DNA from: Desulforegula conservatrix Mb1Pa | Lineage (GTDB): Bacteria > Desulfobacterota > Desulfobacteria > Desulfobacterales > Desulforegulaceae | Length of the DNA stretch: 54,888 nucleotides | Assembly: GCF_000426225.1 (NCBI RefSeq) | Contig: NZ_AUEY01000022.1 | Coordinates: forward strand, 1 to 54,888 | Reading direction: 5' to 3' | Shown: positions 28,753 through 38,718 of the stretch, piece by piece | Layout of the letters: the number at the start of each line of letters is the position of its first letter | Numbering within the stretch: the first letter of the stretch is position 1 | Notes under the pieces: model-generated | What the model saw: only the letters and a program-made list of their open reading frames with translations | What the model was told of the DNA's origin: nothing | Databases searched by the model: none | Position numbers and translations under genes: made by a program

Positions 28753-28775
28753 ATCGGATTTTTTGCGACTCCATC
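28753..28775 (-). repeat. Solo end of the dispersed inverted-repeat element
   Basis: ATCGGATTTTTTGCGACTCC continuing to ATC matches an element end plus its flank (compare copy A read backwards). No body of the element is attached, so it is a decayed copy or an excision scar. Confidence 0.55.
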
Positions 28776-28933
28776 TGTAATGCATAGCCATATAAACAAT
28801 GGCTGAATTGAATATATTAACAACTTATGGCCACCCGCCCCTTTGATATTGAGGGGCTTTGTTTTTTAAATTTAATTAGCAACTGGTTATTTAAACTTAT
28901 TTTTTTATGCTATTATTTGTATAAATTATAATC

Positions 28934-28962
28934 TTGACATTTTAATTAATTAAAACTAATTC
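28934..28962 (+). promoter_or_regulatory. Putative promoter of the glutamate synthase-like gene
   Basis: TTGACA (28934-28939) with TAATTC (28957-28962) at 17 bases. It would give a leader of about 160 nt before the ATG at 29131. The surrounding 28776-28930 is AT-rich without other support. Confidence 0.5.
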
Positions 28963-28990
28963 ATTGCATGTTTTTATAAGTTTAAATTCT

Positions 28991-29076
28991 TTGCCCTCAC
29001 AATGGCGTGGGGCAATTATCCGAGATGACAAAGGTGTCTTCTGGCAGTGCATTACTGCCTGTGGACGCCTTTTTTT
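28991..29076 (+). promoter_or_regulatory. Structured 5' leader with internal intrinsic terminator (candidate attenuator)
   Basis: Stem 1 pairs TTGCCC(T)CAC (28991-29000) with GTGGGGCAA (29007-29015). The terminator pairs GGTGTC (29033-29038) with GACGCC (29064-29069, one G-T) and GGCAGT (29043-29048) with ACTGCC (29054-29059) around a TTCT/TGTG internal loop, then seven T (29070-29076). Competing pairings exist: GACA 29027-29030 with TGTC 29035-29038, and GGCGT 29004-29008 with ACGCC 29065-29069. No plus-strand gene lies upstream for it to terminate. No known riboswitch consensus was recognised. Confidence 0.55.
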
Positions 29077-29130
29077 ATTTTGTCAGTTCAAATCAAACAA
29101 ATTATTGAGGCAAATTAAGGAGAGGTTAAT

Positions 29131-30774
29131 ATGGATATGCGTTTTTCCAAATCAAATGACGTTCTTGGAACAACCAACCGTGGCAATGCGGCTGAATCAG
29201 GTCTTTGCACACTCTGCCGCGCAGATTGCATGGGTAAATGCGAAACCTGGCTTTCTTCAATGGTGGGCAGAAAACTCCTTTATCCAAGAGATTTCGGAAC
29301 AGTTACAGCTGGCGCAAACAACACCACCCATGTTGGTGTTTCTTACAATTCTCTACGTATCCAGGGATATGCTTACGGTGCAAACGGACTCAAACCAGGC
29401 CTTACAACAGATCCTGATGACTGTATCTTTCCAAACGTAAACCTTGAAGGCGAGTTTGGCTGGGATGTAAAGACCAAATTCCGTGCTCCAATAATGACCG
29501 GAGCTCTTGGCTCAACCTTTATTGCCGCAAAATACTGGGATTCATTTGCAATAGGCTGCGCACTCGTTGGCGTGCCAATAGTAATCGGTGAAAACGTTGT
29601 CGGCGTTGACAAGGCTTCTGAAATCAATAACGGAAGAATCAGCAAGGCCCCTGAACTTGATCGCCGTATTGATACCTACCTTCGTTATCATGATGGCTAC
29701 GGCGCGATCATTGTACAGCTCAACGTTGAAGATACCAGAAATGGCGTTGCCGAGTACGTTGCCCAGAAATATGGTGATAAGGCAATTATTGAACTCAAAT
29801 GGGGTCAGGGCGCAAAAGACATAGGCGGTGAAATTCAGGTAACCAGCCTTGAATATGCAAGTTTCCTCAAGAAGCGCGGCTATGTTGTTGACCCTAATCC
29901 AGAGCTTCCGGAAGTTCAGGAAGCTTTCAAGAAAGGCGCAATCAAGTCCTTTGCGCGTCACAGCCGTCTTGGCGGAACCAACCTTTCAAAAGTTGACGCT
30001 GTCAGAGAAGATTTCATGAAGTCAGTTGATTACCTCCGCAGCCTTGGTTTCAAGAGAATCTCTCTTAAGACCGGTGCTTATGGGATGGAAGAACTTGCAA
30101 TGGCCATCAAATTCGCTTCAGACGCGAAGATGGATCTTCTCACCATCGACGGCGCAGGTGGTGGTACTGGCATGAGCCCATGGAATATGATGCAGAGCTG
30201 GGGCGTTCCTTCCCTTCTTCTCCACGCAAAGGCTTATGAATATGCTTCAATTATTGCGGCAAAAGGCCAGAGGGTTGTTGATATGTCCTTTGCCGGCGGT
30301 TTCGCTCTTGAAGACAATATATTCAAGGCCCTTGCACTTGGCGCTCCTTTCACAAAACTTATCTGCATGGGACGCGGCCTCATGATTCCTGGATTCCTTG
30401 GATCAAACATCGAAGGCGTTCTCAGACCTGAAAGAAAAGCTGATGTTAACGGAAACTGGGACGCGCTTCCAAAAACCGTTTCTGACATAGGTTCAACAGC
30501 CCAGGAAATTTTTGCTTCTTATTTTGATGTAGAAAAGAAAGTTGGCAAGGAAGAAATGAAAAATATTCCTTATGGCGCGCTTGCTTTCTGGACAATGGCT
30601 GACAAGCTTTCCTGCGGTCTCCAGCAGCTCATGGCTGGTGCTCGTAAGTTTGCACTTAACCAGATCACAAGGGGCGATATTGTTTCATGCAACCGTGAAA
30701 CTGAGCTTGAAACTGCAATACCTTTTGTTACATGCGTAAATGATGAAAGTGCTAAAAAGATTCTTAACGGATAG
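29131..30774 (+). CDS. FMN-binding glutamate synthase family protein
   Basis: 547 residues. The central/C-terminal part is the FMN-binding TIM barrel of the GltB/GltS family (GGGTGMSPWNMMQSWG with the phosphate-binding region, and LICMGRGLMIPGFLG). The N-terminus carries a CX2CX3CX3C cluster (Cys26, 29, 33, 37; LCTLCRADCMGKC), suggesting an Fe-S centre. The usual [3Fe-4S] loop of glutamate synthase (CHTNTCP-like) is not seen, and there is no amidotransferase domain. The biological reaction is therefore open. AAGGAGAGG precedes the ATG, and a strong hairpin follows the stop. Monocistronic, with a regulated-looking leader. Confidence 0.85.
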   Translation: MDMRFSKSNDVLGTTNRGNAAESGLCTLCRADCMGKCETWLSSMVGRKLLYPRDFGTVTAGANNTTHVGVSYNSLRIQGYAYGANGLKPGLTTDPDDCIFPNVNLEGEFGWDVKTKFRAPIMTGALGSTFIAAKYWDSFAIGCALVGVPIVIGENVVGVDKASEINNGRISKAPELDRRIDTYLRYHDGYGAIIVQLNVEDTRNGVAEYVAQKYGDKAIIELKWGQGAKDIGGEIQVTSLEYASFLKKRGYVVDPNPELPEVQEAFKKGAIKSFARHSRLGGTNLSKVDAVREDFMKSVDYLRSLGFKRISLKTGAYGMEELAMAIKFASDAKMDLLTIDGAGGGTGMSPWNMMQSWGVPSLLLHAKAYEYASIIAAKGQRVVDMSFAGGFALEDNIFKALALGAPFTKLICMGRGLMIPGFLGSNIEGVLRPERKADVNGNWDALPKTVSDIGSTAQEIFASYFDVEKKVGKEEMKNIPYGALAFWTMADKLSCGLQQLMAGARKFALNQITRGDIVSCNRETELETAIPFVTCVNDESAKKILNG

Positions 30775-30785
30775 TCCTTAAGCAA

Positions 30786-30817
30786 GAATCCGGCTCTCGC
30801 CCGGAAGAGCCGGATTC
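30786..30817. terminator. Hairpin between convergent genes
   Basis: Perfect 12-bp stem GAATCCGGCTCT / AGAGCCGGATTC with an 8-base loop. A T-run is missing, but the position between two convergent genes (stop 30774 and stop 30825) fits a shared terminator. Confidence 0.65.
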
Positions 30818-30824
30818 ATAATTG

Positions 30825-31103
30825 TTAAGCAAAGAGCATTGAAGCTGAATTGTAAAGTGAAAGCATAAAAATGATCCAGGTCAAAACAAATATCATTATC
30901 TTCAGCTTTGACCATTCACCTTCCGAGTAACGTCCTGTAATCAAGGCAAACCAATCAGGTGACATGGTATTTTTGATGTCATTTTCCAGCCCTTTAAAGT
31001 CGCCGAAGAGCCATTTCCCAAAGTTCCAAAATATGGGCAACGATAGTATGAAGGTGATGGCAAGGAGCAAAGGCTGTTCAATGTAGTCCTTTAGCCATTT
31101 CAT
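30825..31103 (-). CDS. Small membrane protein, 92 aa
   Basis: Two hydrophobic segments (LLLAITFILSLPIFWNF and IMIFVLTWIIFML). Starting at ATG 31103 gives MKWLKDYIEQP. The longer frame (to 31160) runs into repeat copy C and is less likely. Function not recognised. Confidence 0.55.
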   Translation of the reverse strand: MKWLKDYIEQPLLLAITFILSLPIFWNFGKWLFGDFKGLENDIKNTMSPDWFALITGRYSEGEWSKLKIMIFVLTWIIFMLSLYNSASMLFA

Positions 31104-31145
31104 TTTTCTGTTCCGAATTTTGGATTTCCGGTCAACATTGATGGA

Positions 31146-31265
31146 CTCGCAAAAAGTCAAAAAAGGTATTCGGCGTCATGTCGGACTTGATCCGGCATCC
31201 AGTTATTTCAGATACTTCTGGATTCCGTCCTGCGCCGGAATGACGGAAATTGGACTTTTTGCGAC
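31146..31265 (+). repeat. Dispersed inverted-repeat element, copy C
   Basis: CTCGCAAAAAGTC at the left end, GGACTTTTTGCGAC at the right end, both hairpins present (first with a T-G wobble). It sits in the 382-base gap 31104-31485 and is followed by a copy of the 53-bp repeat. Confidence 0.88.
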
Positions 31266-31347
31266 TTCATTTATTGTCAGTAATGTTTTGGGGAACGAAA
31301 CAAATAGCGTAACAAAGAATGGTTGCACCATTTATTCGTTAAATCAA

Positions 31348-31400
31348 ATAACCGTAAAGATTTTGCGGAGCTTTTTTCAAAAAGCGGCTCGCCGAAGGCA
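31348..31400 (+). repeat. Second dispersed repeat, copy 1 (53 bp)
   Basis: Matches 44541-44593 with few changes. The core GCTTTTTTCAAAAAGC is a hairpin, followed by GGCTCGCCGAAGGCA. Translated on the minus strand it yields the motif AFGEPLFEKSSAKSL (the other copy gives AFGESLFEKSSAKTL). Confidence 0.75.
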
Positions 31401-31485
31401 ATCGTCGCTGAAAATAAGATAGAGCAATATTTTATTTTTATAATGCTCAAAGAGCTTGTCAACCCGACGAACAACATTCCGCGAA

Positions 31486-32229
31486 CTACATTAGCTCCAG
31501 CTTTTTCTTGGCCATCTCGACTACGGGCCTGTTTTTGCCCAGTTCAACAGCTTTCTGGAACGAGGCCATGGCCTGTTCATTCTGTCCTGATTTATAATAA
31601 GCTTCTCCAATATCGTAATGCAGTTCCGCAACATTGGGAGATATTTTCAGGGCCTTGTTCAGGGTTTCTATCGCCAGATCGTTTTTGCCCATGGCTGTAT
31701 ATGTCAAAGCAAGGCCTCTCATGGCTTTCACGAAGTTTGGGGAATAGGTAAGAGCTTTTAAATAGCAGGCTTTCGATTTTTCATACATTTTTTTATTGTA
31801 ATAGACCCAGCCAAGGTTTGCCATTGGGTAGTGTGGGGTCGCATAAATAAGGTTGTCATTCAGTTTTTCAAAACATGCTATGGCATCATCCCATTTGCCT
31901 GCGTCCATATATACTGTTCCAAGGTTGTTTATTGCAGGCGCATAGTCTGGTTTAAGCTCAATAGCTCTTTTGAAATGCTGGATGGATTTGTCATATTCTT
32001 TTCTGCCCATGTAGGCTATTCCAAGATTATCCTGGGTGATATGGTCATCAGGATTTATTTTTTCAGCTTCGCTAAGTTTCTGGATCGCCAGGGTGAATTC
32101 TCCCTGGTGGATGTATGCTTCGCCAAGACGCCTTGTGGCTTCGGCCTGTTTTTCTTCGTTTGCCGATTTAGAGAAACATCCTGTTGTTAACATTGCGCCG
32201 ACGATGAACGGGATCATATATTTTTTCAT
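31486..32229 (-). CDS. TPR-repeat lipoprotein
   Basis: Start ATG 32229 is preceded by GGAG; the 27-base longer frame has weaker support. The lipobox LTTGC gives the acylated Cys18. The mature protein consists of about six tetratricopeptide repeats (34-residue periodicity, for example LGIAYMGRKEYDKSIQHF and NLGWVYYNKKMYEKSK). It resembles PilF/PilW-type pilotins and other scaffold lipoproteins. It follows the LysM protein by 31 bases in the serS-thrC operon. Confidence 0.85.
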   Translation of the reverse strand: MKKYMIPFIVGAMLTTGCFSKSANEEKQAEATRRLGEAYIHQGEFTLAIQKLSEAEKINPDDHITQDNLGIAYMGRKEYDKSIQHFKRAIELKPDYAPAINNLGTVYMDAGKWDDAIACFEKLNDNLIYATPHYPMANLGWVYYNKKMYEKSKACYLKALTYSPNFVKAMRGLALTYTAMGKNDLAIETLNKALKISPNVAELHYDIGEAYYKSGQNEQAMASFQKAVELGKNRPVVEMAKKKLELM

Positions 32230-32260
32230 GCATGTATCTCCTTGCTTCGTTAACATGGGG

Positions 32261-34033
32261 TCAATAAAAAGAATTGAAAGAAAGTATTACGGTTTTTATT
32301 CCTGTCTGCTGAAGGGCAGCAGTGACAGGGCTTGCAAATTTGCCTTTTGTTATTATGTATTCGGTGTTTCTCGGCGTTCTGGCGTGTACGCCAGCAGGCT
32401 TTATCGTCACATAAGGATCTCCTGACCTCGTGGTCAGAATCTTCAGGGTCGGATTAATCTGGGTTTTGCAGCCAAGCATCTCCAGGAAATGCGATATGGT
32501 ACTTTCCGAAAAGTCTGTTTCCTCTGAATTCTGTTCCGGGAATTCCAGTACCCTTATGCCTGATTCTTTAAGTGCTTTTACATTGTCTTGGGACAGTTCG
32601 CTGTCAGCCAGAACAAATATCTGCCCATCCGGGGAGTAAATTGTATCAGCCGTAATATCAGTATTTTGGCCATCTTCCATGGCTATTGAATGCTGGGCGT
32701 TTTCTGAATAACTGTACCCAAGAGCTATGGAGAGATTTGCATAAAGCTGGCTCTGGACGCTGAAGGTGACAGTTTCGGTTTCATCAACAAAATAGTCTTT
32801 TTGTGGTTCTTTGGTATCTTTCTTTCCGCCACCCATTTCCTTAAGCAGAACACCTTTTACATGTTTCAGATAGTCGATGAAAAAAGCATGGGATTTTTTG
32901 CTGTCATCTGCAAGTGGAGTCAGAAACACTTTTTTTTCAGAACTTGTTCTTCCTGGAACAAAAAGCCATTCCGGCATTATTTCTATCAGGGCATTGTCTG
33001 AATTCAGAATTACCGGAGCGCCCGGCTTTCTGAGCACGGATGCGGAGGCCATGGAATCAATTATGCCTTCGACTGTGCCTGTTTTGTCGGCATCAATTAT
33101 GGATGTGTCTGGCATGGCTTTTTTTATTGCTGCTTTGTCTGAATCTGTGATTGATTCATAGTTCTCGCAAAACAGGACCTTCCCACCGCCTTCAACATCA
33201 ATCATCGGGTCTTTGCTCAGGTCTATTTTGTGCACACCGCCATCAGGCTTTGGAATAAAATACTGGCCTGTCTTGTATATTTTTCCTCCGACGAGGGATG
33301 CAAATTTTTCCATTGGAGGAGGCTCCGCTGATTGCAACGGGCTCGGACTTTTTTTGAGCAGCGGCTGTTCTTCAATTTTTTGTACGGTTTTTTTTTCAGG
33401 ATGGGGACTGCCCTTGGTCTCATACATGGATTTGAACCAGGGCTGAGTTTTAATGCTGGCTTTGGGAACGACAATTTTCTCGCCAGCACTGATCTGATCG
33501 AGGCTTGTAATTTCAGGGTTGAGTTTTTTGAAAAGATCTAATCCTCGTTTTTCCTCTTCAGGACTTGATGGCTGGAAATATTTATCAATAATACCTGATA
33601 CGTTATCTCCTTCCTTTATTGTATGTTCTTCTGTGTGAGCTTCGAGCATTTCGCCGAAACTGGTCAGAGACACAAGGGGTATGCTGACAACGCCGGTTGA
33701 TTGTCCTGGCAAAGAATTTGGAGTAAGTTTCTTAAGTGGTATGTATATTTCATCATTCTGGCGGATCAGGTTTATGTCTGATATCCTTGGGTTTATACTC
33801 TGAAAAATGCGGAAAAACTCGGGGAAATCATTTGCCGAGATCTCCCCTTTTTCACGAAGAAGTTTTATTACGCTGTCGTCCTTTCTTACAGTATAAGGCT
33901 CGCAAAGGATTTCAACCCCGCCGTAATTTGCAACAAGATATTTTTTATAGAGAATGGACGCCCCGGCCTGTGAAACCGGAGCGACACATGAAAATATCAT
34001 TGCTGCTAAAAGAAAAGCTTCTTTTTTTGTCAT
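32261..34033 (-). CDS. Secreted LysM-domain protein, 590 aa
   Basis: The signal peptide ends near SQAGA (about residue 25). Two LysM domains, 47-100 (YTVRKDDSV through QNDEIYIPL) and 137-190 (HTIKEGDNV through AGEKIVVPK), would bind peptidoglycan. The remaining 400 residues are not recognised. They include a Pro-rich linker and a lysine-rich segment with KKSHAFFIDYLKHVKG and a C-terminal region that looks enzymatic or binding. It lies 5 bases after the thrC stop, so it is translationally linked to the operon. Confidence 0.78.
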   Translation of the reverse strand: MTKKEAFLLAAMIFSCVAPVSQAGASILYKKYLVANYGGVEILCEPYTVRKDDSVIKLLREKGEISANDFPEFFRIFQSINPRISDINLIRQNDEIYIPLKKLTPNSLPGQSTGVVSIPLVSLTSFGEMLEAHTEEHTIKEGDNVSGIIDKYFQPSSPEEEKRGLDLFKKLNPEITSLDQISAGEKIVVPKASIKTQPWFKSMYETKGSPHPEKKTVQKIEEQPLLKKSPSPLQSAEPPPMEKFASLVGGKIYKTGQYFIPKPDGGVHKIDLSKDPMIDVEGGGKVLFCENYESITDSDKAAIKKAMPDTSIIDADKTGTVEGIIDSMASASVLRKPGAPVILNSDNALIEIMPEWLFVPGRTSSEKKVFLTPLADDSKKSHAFFIDYLKHVKGVLLKEMGGGKKDTKEPQKDYFVDETETVTFSVQSQLYANLSIALGYSYSENAQHSIAMEDGQNTDITADTIYSPDGQIFVLADSELSQDNVKALKESGIRVLEFPEQNSEETDFSESTISHFLEMLGCKTQINPTLKILTTRSGDPYVTIKPAGVHARTPRNTEYIITKGKFASPVTAALQQTGIKTVILSFNSFY

Positions 34034-34038
34034 TCAGA

Positions 34039-35556
34039 TCAGCCTGAAACTGATTTGAGGTTAAGTTGCGTTGCTATTTCAGTGGTTATTCTCTTGATAT
34101 AATTCTCCATGGCGGATCCTGTCAGGGGATTTCCAGGCATTGGTATTTCTGCCAGATCCTGGGGATGAATATAAACAGGCATGTTGGCCAGCTCTTTTTT
34201 TGGAGTTATATCGTATTCCGCCGGGAAAGTATTTGAAAAATACATATCCTGGAATCCCGAGAATTTCAACGCATGGGCCGTTGAGTCTAAGATTGCTGTC
34301 TCTGTTTTGCTTACTTTTCCGGCCTTTATGGCGTTCACGAGTCCTGCGAGGGTTTCTCCTCCGTGGGTGCAGACAATATGCCCATGTCTGTTTGCAGTAA
34401 GCTGCCAGTCCATGATCTGCTGCTCTGTCACCTGCTCAAAGAATACGTTTTGTTTGCCAGAAATTTCGTTGTATTTTTCAACAAGTTTTATAACCCTTGG
34501 CATTGATACCGGATTTCCGATCATTGCGGCCTGGGCTGCGCTTGGCCTTACATTGACCGCCTCGAAGACCCGCTTCTTTGGATCAGGCTCAAGATAATAT
34601 CTGTAAACCGGGTCAGCGTGCTCTGACTGAACACCTATGAGCTTCGGAAGAGTATCGATTATTCCTGCATCGTAAAACTTAAGGAAGCCATTCATTACTG
34701 CGGTTATGTTTCCGGCATTTCCGATCGGAACCACAACAACCTTGTCCTTCATGTCAAAGTCAAAATCCTGGGCTATTTCATATGAATATGATTCCTGGCC
34801 AAGGATTCTCCATGCGTTTTTGGAATTAAGAAGCGCTACGGAATAGTTTTCTGACAGTCTTTCAACTATTTTCATGCAGTCATCGAAAACACCTGGAATT
34901 TCAAAAACCCTTGCCCCACTGCCAAGCGGCTGGGAAAGCTGCTGTGGAGTCACTTTTTTATGGGGAAGAAGAACCGCTGATTTCACATTCGGCTCGAGAT
35001 ATGATGCATAAAGGGCCGCAGCGGCAGATGTGTCGCCTGTTGAGGCGCATATTGCAAGTACATCTGACACAAGCCCGTTTTTCACAAGATAGTTGATGTA
35101 GCTCAGGGCGCTTGCCATCCCTCTGTCTTTGAACGACGCACTCGGGTTCTGTCCGTCATTTTTAAAAAAGAAGCTCATTCCTGCCTTCTGGCTTAGAATG
35201 CTGTTTGCCTCAACTATGGGAGTGTGGCCTTCGCCAAGGTACAGAATCGAATCAAGAGGAATTACCGGGCCTATGAATTCATGATATCTGTAAATCCCCT
35301 TTAAAGCAGGTATTTTCAGCATTTTGCGATAGTCAAGAATCTTGCGCCAGGTCTTTCCAGGGATTTTTTTAATTCTTTCCTGATTTTCATCATGCAGAAG
35401 AAGAACGCTTTTGCATTCAGGGCAGATATAAAGAAGCTTTTCTATTCCGTATTCAGCCTCGCATGAAAGGCATCTGTATTTCATTCTGCCTTCGGTCTTT
35501 GGGATAAGATATTCTTTAATATCGTCAGGGAATATGTCCATATTTATGCTATTCAT
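34039..35556 (-). CDS. thrC: Threonine synthase
   Basis: PLP enzyme converting O-phosphohomoserine to threonine. 505 residues: an N-terminal zinc-ribbon-like pair ([20 protein letters not shown]), the PLP lysine in [15 protein letters not shown], then a GNAGNITA-type phosphate loop. AAAGGATAG precedes the ATG at 35556, which overlaps the serS stop by 8 bases (translational coupling). Confidence 0.92.
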   Translation of the reverse strand: MNSINMDIFPDDIKEYLIPKTEGRMKYRCLSCEAEYGIEKLLYICPECKSVLLLHDENQERIKKIPGKTWRKILDYRKMLKIPALKGIYRYHEFIGPVIPLDSILYLGEGHTPIVEANSILSQKAGMSFFFKNDGQNPSASFKDRGMASALSYINYLVKNGLVSDVLAICASTGDTSAAAALYASYLEPNVKSAVLLPHKKVTPQQLSQPLGSGARVFEIPGVFDDCMKIVERLSENYSVALLNSKNAWRILGQESYSYEIAQDFDFDMKDKVVVVPIGNAGNITAVMNGFLKFYDAGIIDTLPKLIGVQSEHADPVYRYYLEPDPKKRVFEAVNVRPSAAQAAMIGNPVSMPRVIKLVEKYNEISGKQNVFFEQVTEQQIMDWQLTANRHGHIVCTHGGETLAGLVNAIKAGKVSKTETAILDSTAHALKFSGFQDMYFSNTFPAEYDITPKKELANMPVYIHPQDLAEIPMPGNPLTGSAMENYIKRITTEIATQLNLKSVSG

Positions 35557-36826
35557 TTGCTATCCTTTTAATACCGCCCATGTAAGGCTGAAGAGCTTCA
35601 GGAATTCTGACTGATCCGTCCTTTTCCTGATAATTTTCAAGTATTGCGGCTACTGTTCTGCCAACAGCGAGGCCTGAACCGTTCAGGGTATGAACATATT
35701 CTGTGCCTTTCTTTCCTGTCCGCTTGAACCTGATGTCTCCGCGTCTTGCCTGGAAGTCTTCAAAATTGCTGCATGAAGAAATTTCCCTGTATTTGTCCTG
35801 GGAAGGCATCCATACTTCTATGTCATAGGTTTTAGCTGATGAGAAGCCCATGTCTCCGGTGCAGAGTGTTATTACCCTGTATGGGAGTTCAAGTCTTTTA
35901 AGAACTTCTTCAGCATCCAGAAGAAGCTTTTCAAGTTCTTCGTATGAAGTTTCGGGAGGCACGAGCTTAACAAGCTCAACCTTGTCGAACTGATGCTGAC
36001 GTATAAGGCCCCTCGTATCTTTTCCGTATGATCCTGCTTCTGATCTGAAGCACGGAGTCTGTGCAACATAATACTTTGGAAGATCTTTTTCCTCTATTAT
36101 TTCCCCTTGATGGATATTCGTTACAGGAACTTCGGCGGTTGGAATCAGAAAATAATCAGTCCCTTCAATTTTAAACAGATCCTGTTCGAATTTTGGCAGC
36201 TGACCTGTCGAAGTCATGCTTTTTCTGTTCACCATGAAGGGAGGAAGAACTTCCGTATACCCACTTCTTGAGACATGGAGATCCACCATGAAGCTTATTA
36301 GAGCTCTTTCAAGCCTTGCTCCAAGTCCGAAATAAAGGGGGAATCTGGCTCCGCTTATTTTTGCGGCACGCTCAAAATCGAAAATCTTCAATGCTTCGCC
36401 GATATCCCAGTGAGCTTTTGGCTCAAAATCAAATACAGGAAGGGCTCCGATCTTTTTGATTTCTATATTGTCGTTCTCGTCCCGTCCCACTGGTACTGAT
36501 TCGTGGGGGATATTGGGGATGGTATAAAGGATATTTTTGATTTTTTCTTCGTTTTCATTTATGATGCCTTCGAGCTCTTTGATTCTGGTTGATACGTCTC
36601 GCATTTCAATCACAAGGCTTTCAGCATTTCCGCCGCTTTTTTTAATCCGTGCAATTTCTTCAGAAACAGTATTACGGCGGTATCTTAAAGTTTCTATCTC
36701 TGTGAGAGATCCCTTGCGCAGATCTTCGCTTTGGGCAAAAGAGTCAAGATCCACGTCTGTATTGCGTTTCTGCATGGCCTCACGCACCACAGATAAATTT
36801 TGTCTTACAAACTTGATTTCAAGCAT
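35549..36826 (-). CDS. serS: Serine-tRNA ligase
   Basis: 425 residues, class II aminoacyl-tRNA synthetase. An N-terminal coiled-coil arm is followed by motif 2 ([17 protein letters not shown]) and motif 3 ([16 protein letters not shown]). First gene of a minus-strand operon serS-thrC-LysM protein-TPR lipoprotein. The start ATG 36826 has AGGT a few bases before. Confidence 0.95.
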   Translation of the reverse strand: MLEIKFVRQNLSVVREAMQKRNTDVDLDSFAQSEDLRKGSLTEIETLRYRRNTVSEEIARIKKSGGNAESLVIEMRDVSTRIKELEGIINENEEKIKNILYTIPNIPHESVPVGRDENDNIEIKKIGALPVFDFEPKAHWDIGEALKIFDFERAAKISGARFPLYFGLGARLERALISFMVDLHVSRSGYTEVLPPFMVNRKSMTSTGQLPKFEQDLFKIEGTDYFLIPTAEVPVTNIHQGEIIEEKDLPKYYVAQTPCFRSEAGSYGKDTRGLIRQHQFDKVELVKLVPPETSYEELEKLLLDAEEVLKRLELPYRVITLCTGDMGFSSAKTYDIEVWMPSQDKYREISSCSNFEDFQARRGDIRFKRTGKKGTEYVHTLNGSGLAVGRTVAAILENYQEKDGSVRIPEALQPYMGGIKRIANE

Positions 36827-37034
36827 ATTAATACCTATATTTTATTACCTGTTTTTTTATTATTATAAATCTTATTATAATCAGGCAGATGAAGATAAAG
36901 TGTGATAAAAACTTGGAAAAATTAGCACGCGCCTTATGGGCAGTCAATAAATAAAAGGCTCAGACAGGCAAAGCATCACCCAAGAGAATGATTTGAGAAG
37001 TATTCTGGATACCCAAGCACTGGAGAAAAGGAAA

Positions 37035-37598
37035 ATGTCTGTTATCGAAACTGTGGAAAAAAGGCTCAGCGCTTTTTCAGAAGAAGAACTCGCTCAAAAA
37101 AGGAAGAAATTAGAAGATCGGCTGTTTGATTTCGCTAATTTTGTGGAGTCAAAAATAATCCTTTTCTACATGCCTGTGGGATTGGAGGTCGACACAACAG
37201 CAATAATCAACAGAAGCTTTTCAAGAAAAAAGATAATCGCACTGCCCAATTTTGAATCTGAAAAAATCAAGATTGAATTTTTTAAGGTGGATGATCTTTC
37301 AACAGAGCTGAAAAAAGGTTCTGACGGAAGATTTGAGCCTGATCCTGCCCTTTGTAAGTCAATACCAGTGAGGAATATTGACATTGCAATCATACCCGGA
37401 GCGGCATTCGACGAAAAGGGTGGCAGGATTTCACTAGACACAGGCTATTATGACAAGCTTATTGCAAGATTGCCAATCACAACAAGAAAAATAGCCATTG
37501 CCCTTGAAGAACAGATTGTTCCCCAGATCAGCATGGATTCGAAGAGTAAATATGTTGACATAATTGTGACTGACAAGAGGATCATTTACAAAATATAG
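37035..37598 (+). CDS. 5-formyltetrahydrofolate cyclo-ligase family protein
   Basis: Recycles 5-formyl-THF to 5,10-methenyl-THF. Motifs: KIILFYMPVGLEVDT, then DIAIIPGAAFDEKGGRI with GYYDK. The usual glycine-rich RLGxGGGYYD is RISLDTGYYD here, so the nucleotide-binding loop is altered. The frame opens at TTG 36993, but ATG 37035 with GGAG/AAAGGA upstream is preferred (187 residues). No 6S RNA was found in the 166 bases between it and serS. Confidence 0.82.
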   Translation: MSVIETVEKRLSAFSEEELAQKRKKLEDRLFDFANFVESKIILFYMPVGLEVDTTAIINRSFSRKKIIALPNFESEKIKIEFFKVDDLSTELKKGSDGRFEPDPALCKSIPVRNIDIAIIPGAAFDEKGGRISLDTGYYDKLIARLPITTRKIAIALEEQIVPQISMDSKSKYVDIIVTDKRIIYKI

Positions 37599-37690
37599 TA
37601 GATTTTACTTATCAAGACTCGTGTAAATATTCAGGATGGTCTGGATATTCCTTCAAGATGTCTTATTATCCGGTATTTAAAAGAGATGGG

Positions 37691-37811
37691 CTCGCTAAAA
37701 GTCAAAAAATGGCTTTAGCGTCATGCCGGAATTGATCCGGCATCTTTGTATTTTCAGGTACTTCTGGATTCCTGCCTGTGCCGGAATGACGAGAATCGGA
37801 CTTTTTCCGAC
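37691..37811 (+). repeat. Dispersed inverted-repeat element, copy D
   Basis: CTCGCTAAAAGTC at the left end, GGACTTTTTCCGAC at the right end, both hairpins present. In the rest of the 413-base gap (37599-38011) the only other structure is a hairpin at 37836-37879 (AAACCG..CGGTTT with CATGG/CCATG inside); no gene. Confidence 0.85.
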
Positions 37812-38011
37812 CTTGTCAAAAGAAACATAATCCCTAAACCGTCTTTTCATGGCCACTAAATCCATGGATAAGGCGGTTTTCTTCATGTTTTTTATCTCAG
37901 GGATTCCAAATTCATGGGAATACTGCTATTAGCTGTTGAACCCCGGACAATATCACAGCAGAATATGATTTTGCGAACAGATGTCTGTCAATAGCAGTCT
38001 ATTAGGATTTT

Positions 38012-38668
38012 ATGCAGAACCGCGAAGCAAAATATAAGCGCCTCAGGGAGGAAATGGTATTCAGGCAGCTTGAAATGAGAGGCATAAGTGACCCTCTCGT
38101 TCTTGATGCGATGAGAAGTGTTCCACGCCATCTTTTTGTAAGTGAGGCATTGATGGATCAGGCATATGGTGATTACCCGCTTCCCATAGGTGAGCAGCAG
38201 ACAATCTCCCAGCCTCTCATAGTCGCTGAAATGACCCAGGCCATAGGAATAGGGCCGGATGACAGGGTTCTTGAAATTGGAACCGGATCAGGTTATCAGG
38301 CTGCCATTTTATCAAGAATAGCTTTCAGGGTTTATACTGTTGAGCGGATTTATTCCCTTTATGCAAGAACAAGAAAGCTTTTTGACCAGCTTCAGTATTA
38401 TAATATCGTAACAAGATATTCTGACGGAACCAGCGGATGGAAGGAAGAATCACCATATGACGCCATCGTTGTGACAGCTGGCGGCCCTGAAGTTCCTGAG
38501 CCTTTGGTAAAGCAACTTGCTGTGGGAGGAAAGCTTATTATTCCTGTTGGGGATAAATATACCCAGGAATTGATCAAAGTCACAAGGACAGAAACCGGCG
38601 TAAAAAGAGAAAGCCTTGGGTCATGCCGATTTGTAAAGCTTATAGGCGAGCATGGCTGGAAAGAATGA
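38012..38668 (+). CDS. pcm: Protein-L-isoaspartate O-methyltransferase
   Basis: Repairs isoaspartyl residues using SAM. The 218 residues have the family markers PRHLFVSEALMDQAYGDYPLPIG, ISQPLIVAEMTQ, the SAM motif I VLEIGTGSGYQAAILS and the VTAGGPEVPEPL block. Length is typical. Confidence 0.95.
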   Translation: MQNREAKYKRLREEMVFRQLEMRGISDPLVLDAMRSVPRHLFVSEALMDQAYGDYPLPIGEQQTISQPLIVAEMTQAIGIGPDDRVLEIGTGSGYQAAILSRIAFRVYTVERIYSLYARTRKLFDQLQYYNIVTRYSDGTSGWKEESPYDAIVVTAGGPEVPEPLVKQLAVGGKLIIPVGDKYTQELIKVTRTETGVKRESLGSCRFVKLIGEHGWKE

Positions 38669-38718
38669 AAATGGATTTGAGATTTTTGATTTAAAGAACA
38701 AAAAATCTAACCCCGGAT

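Noticed and set aside
28991-29076. Known riboswitch (fluoride, c-di-GMP, glutamine) in the glutamate synthase leader
   Set aside because: Conserved core motifs of these classes were not found; kept only as an unclassified attenuator candidate.
36827-37034. 6S RNA between serS and the folate gene
   Set aside because: In some bacteria it lies before this folate gene, but no long rod with central bubble could be folded here.
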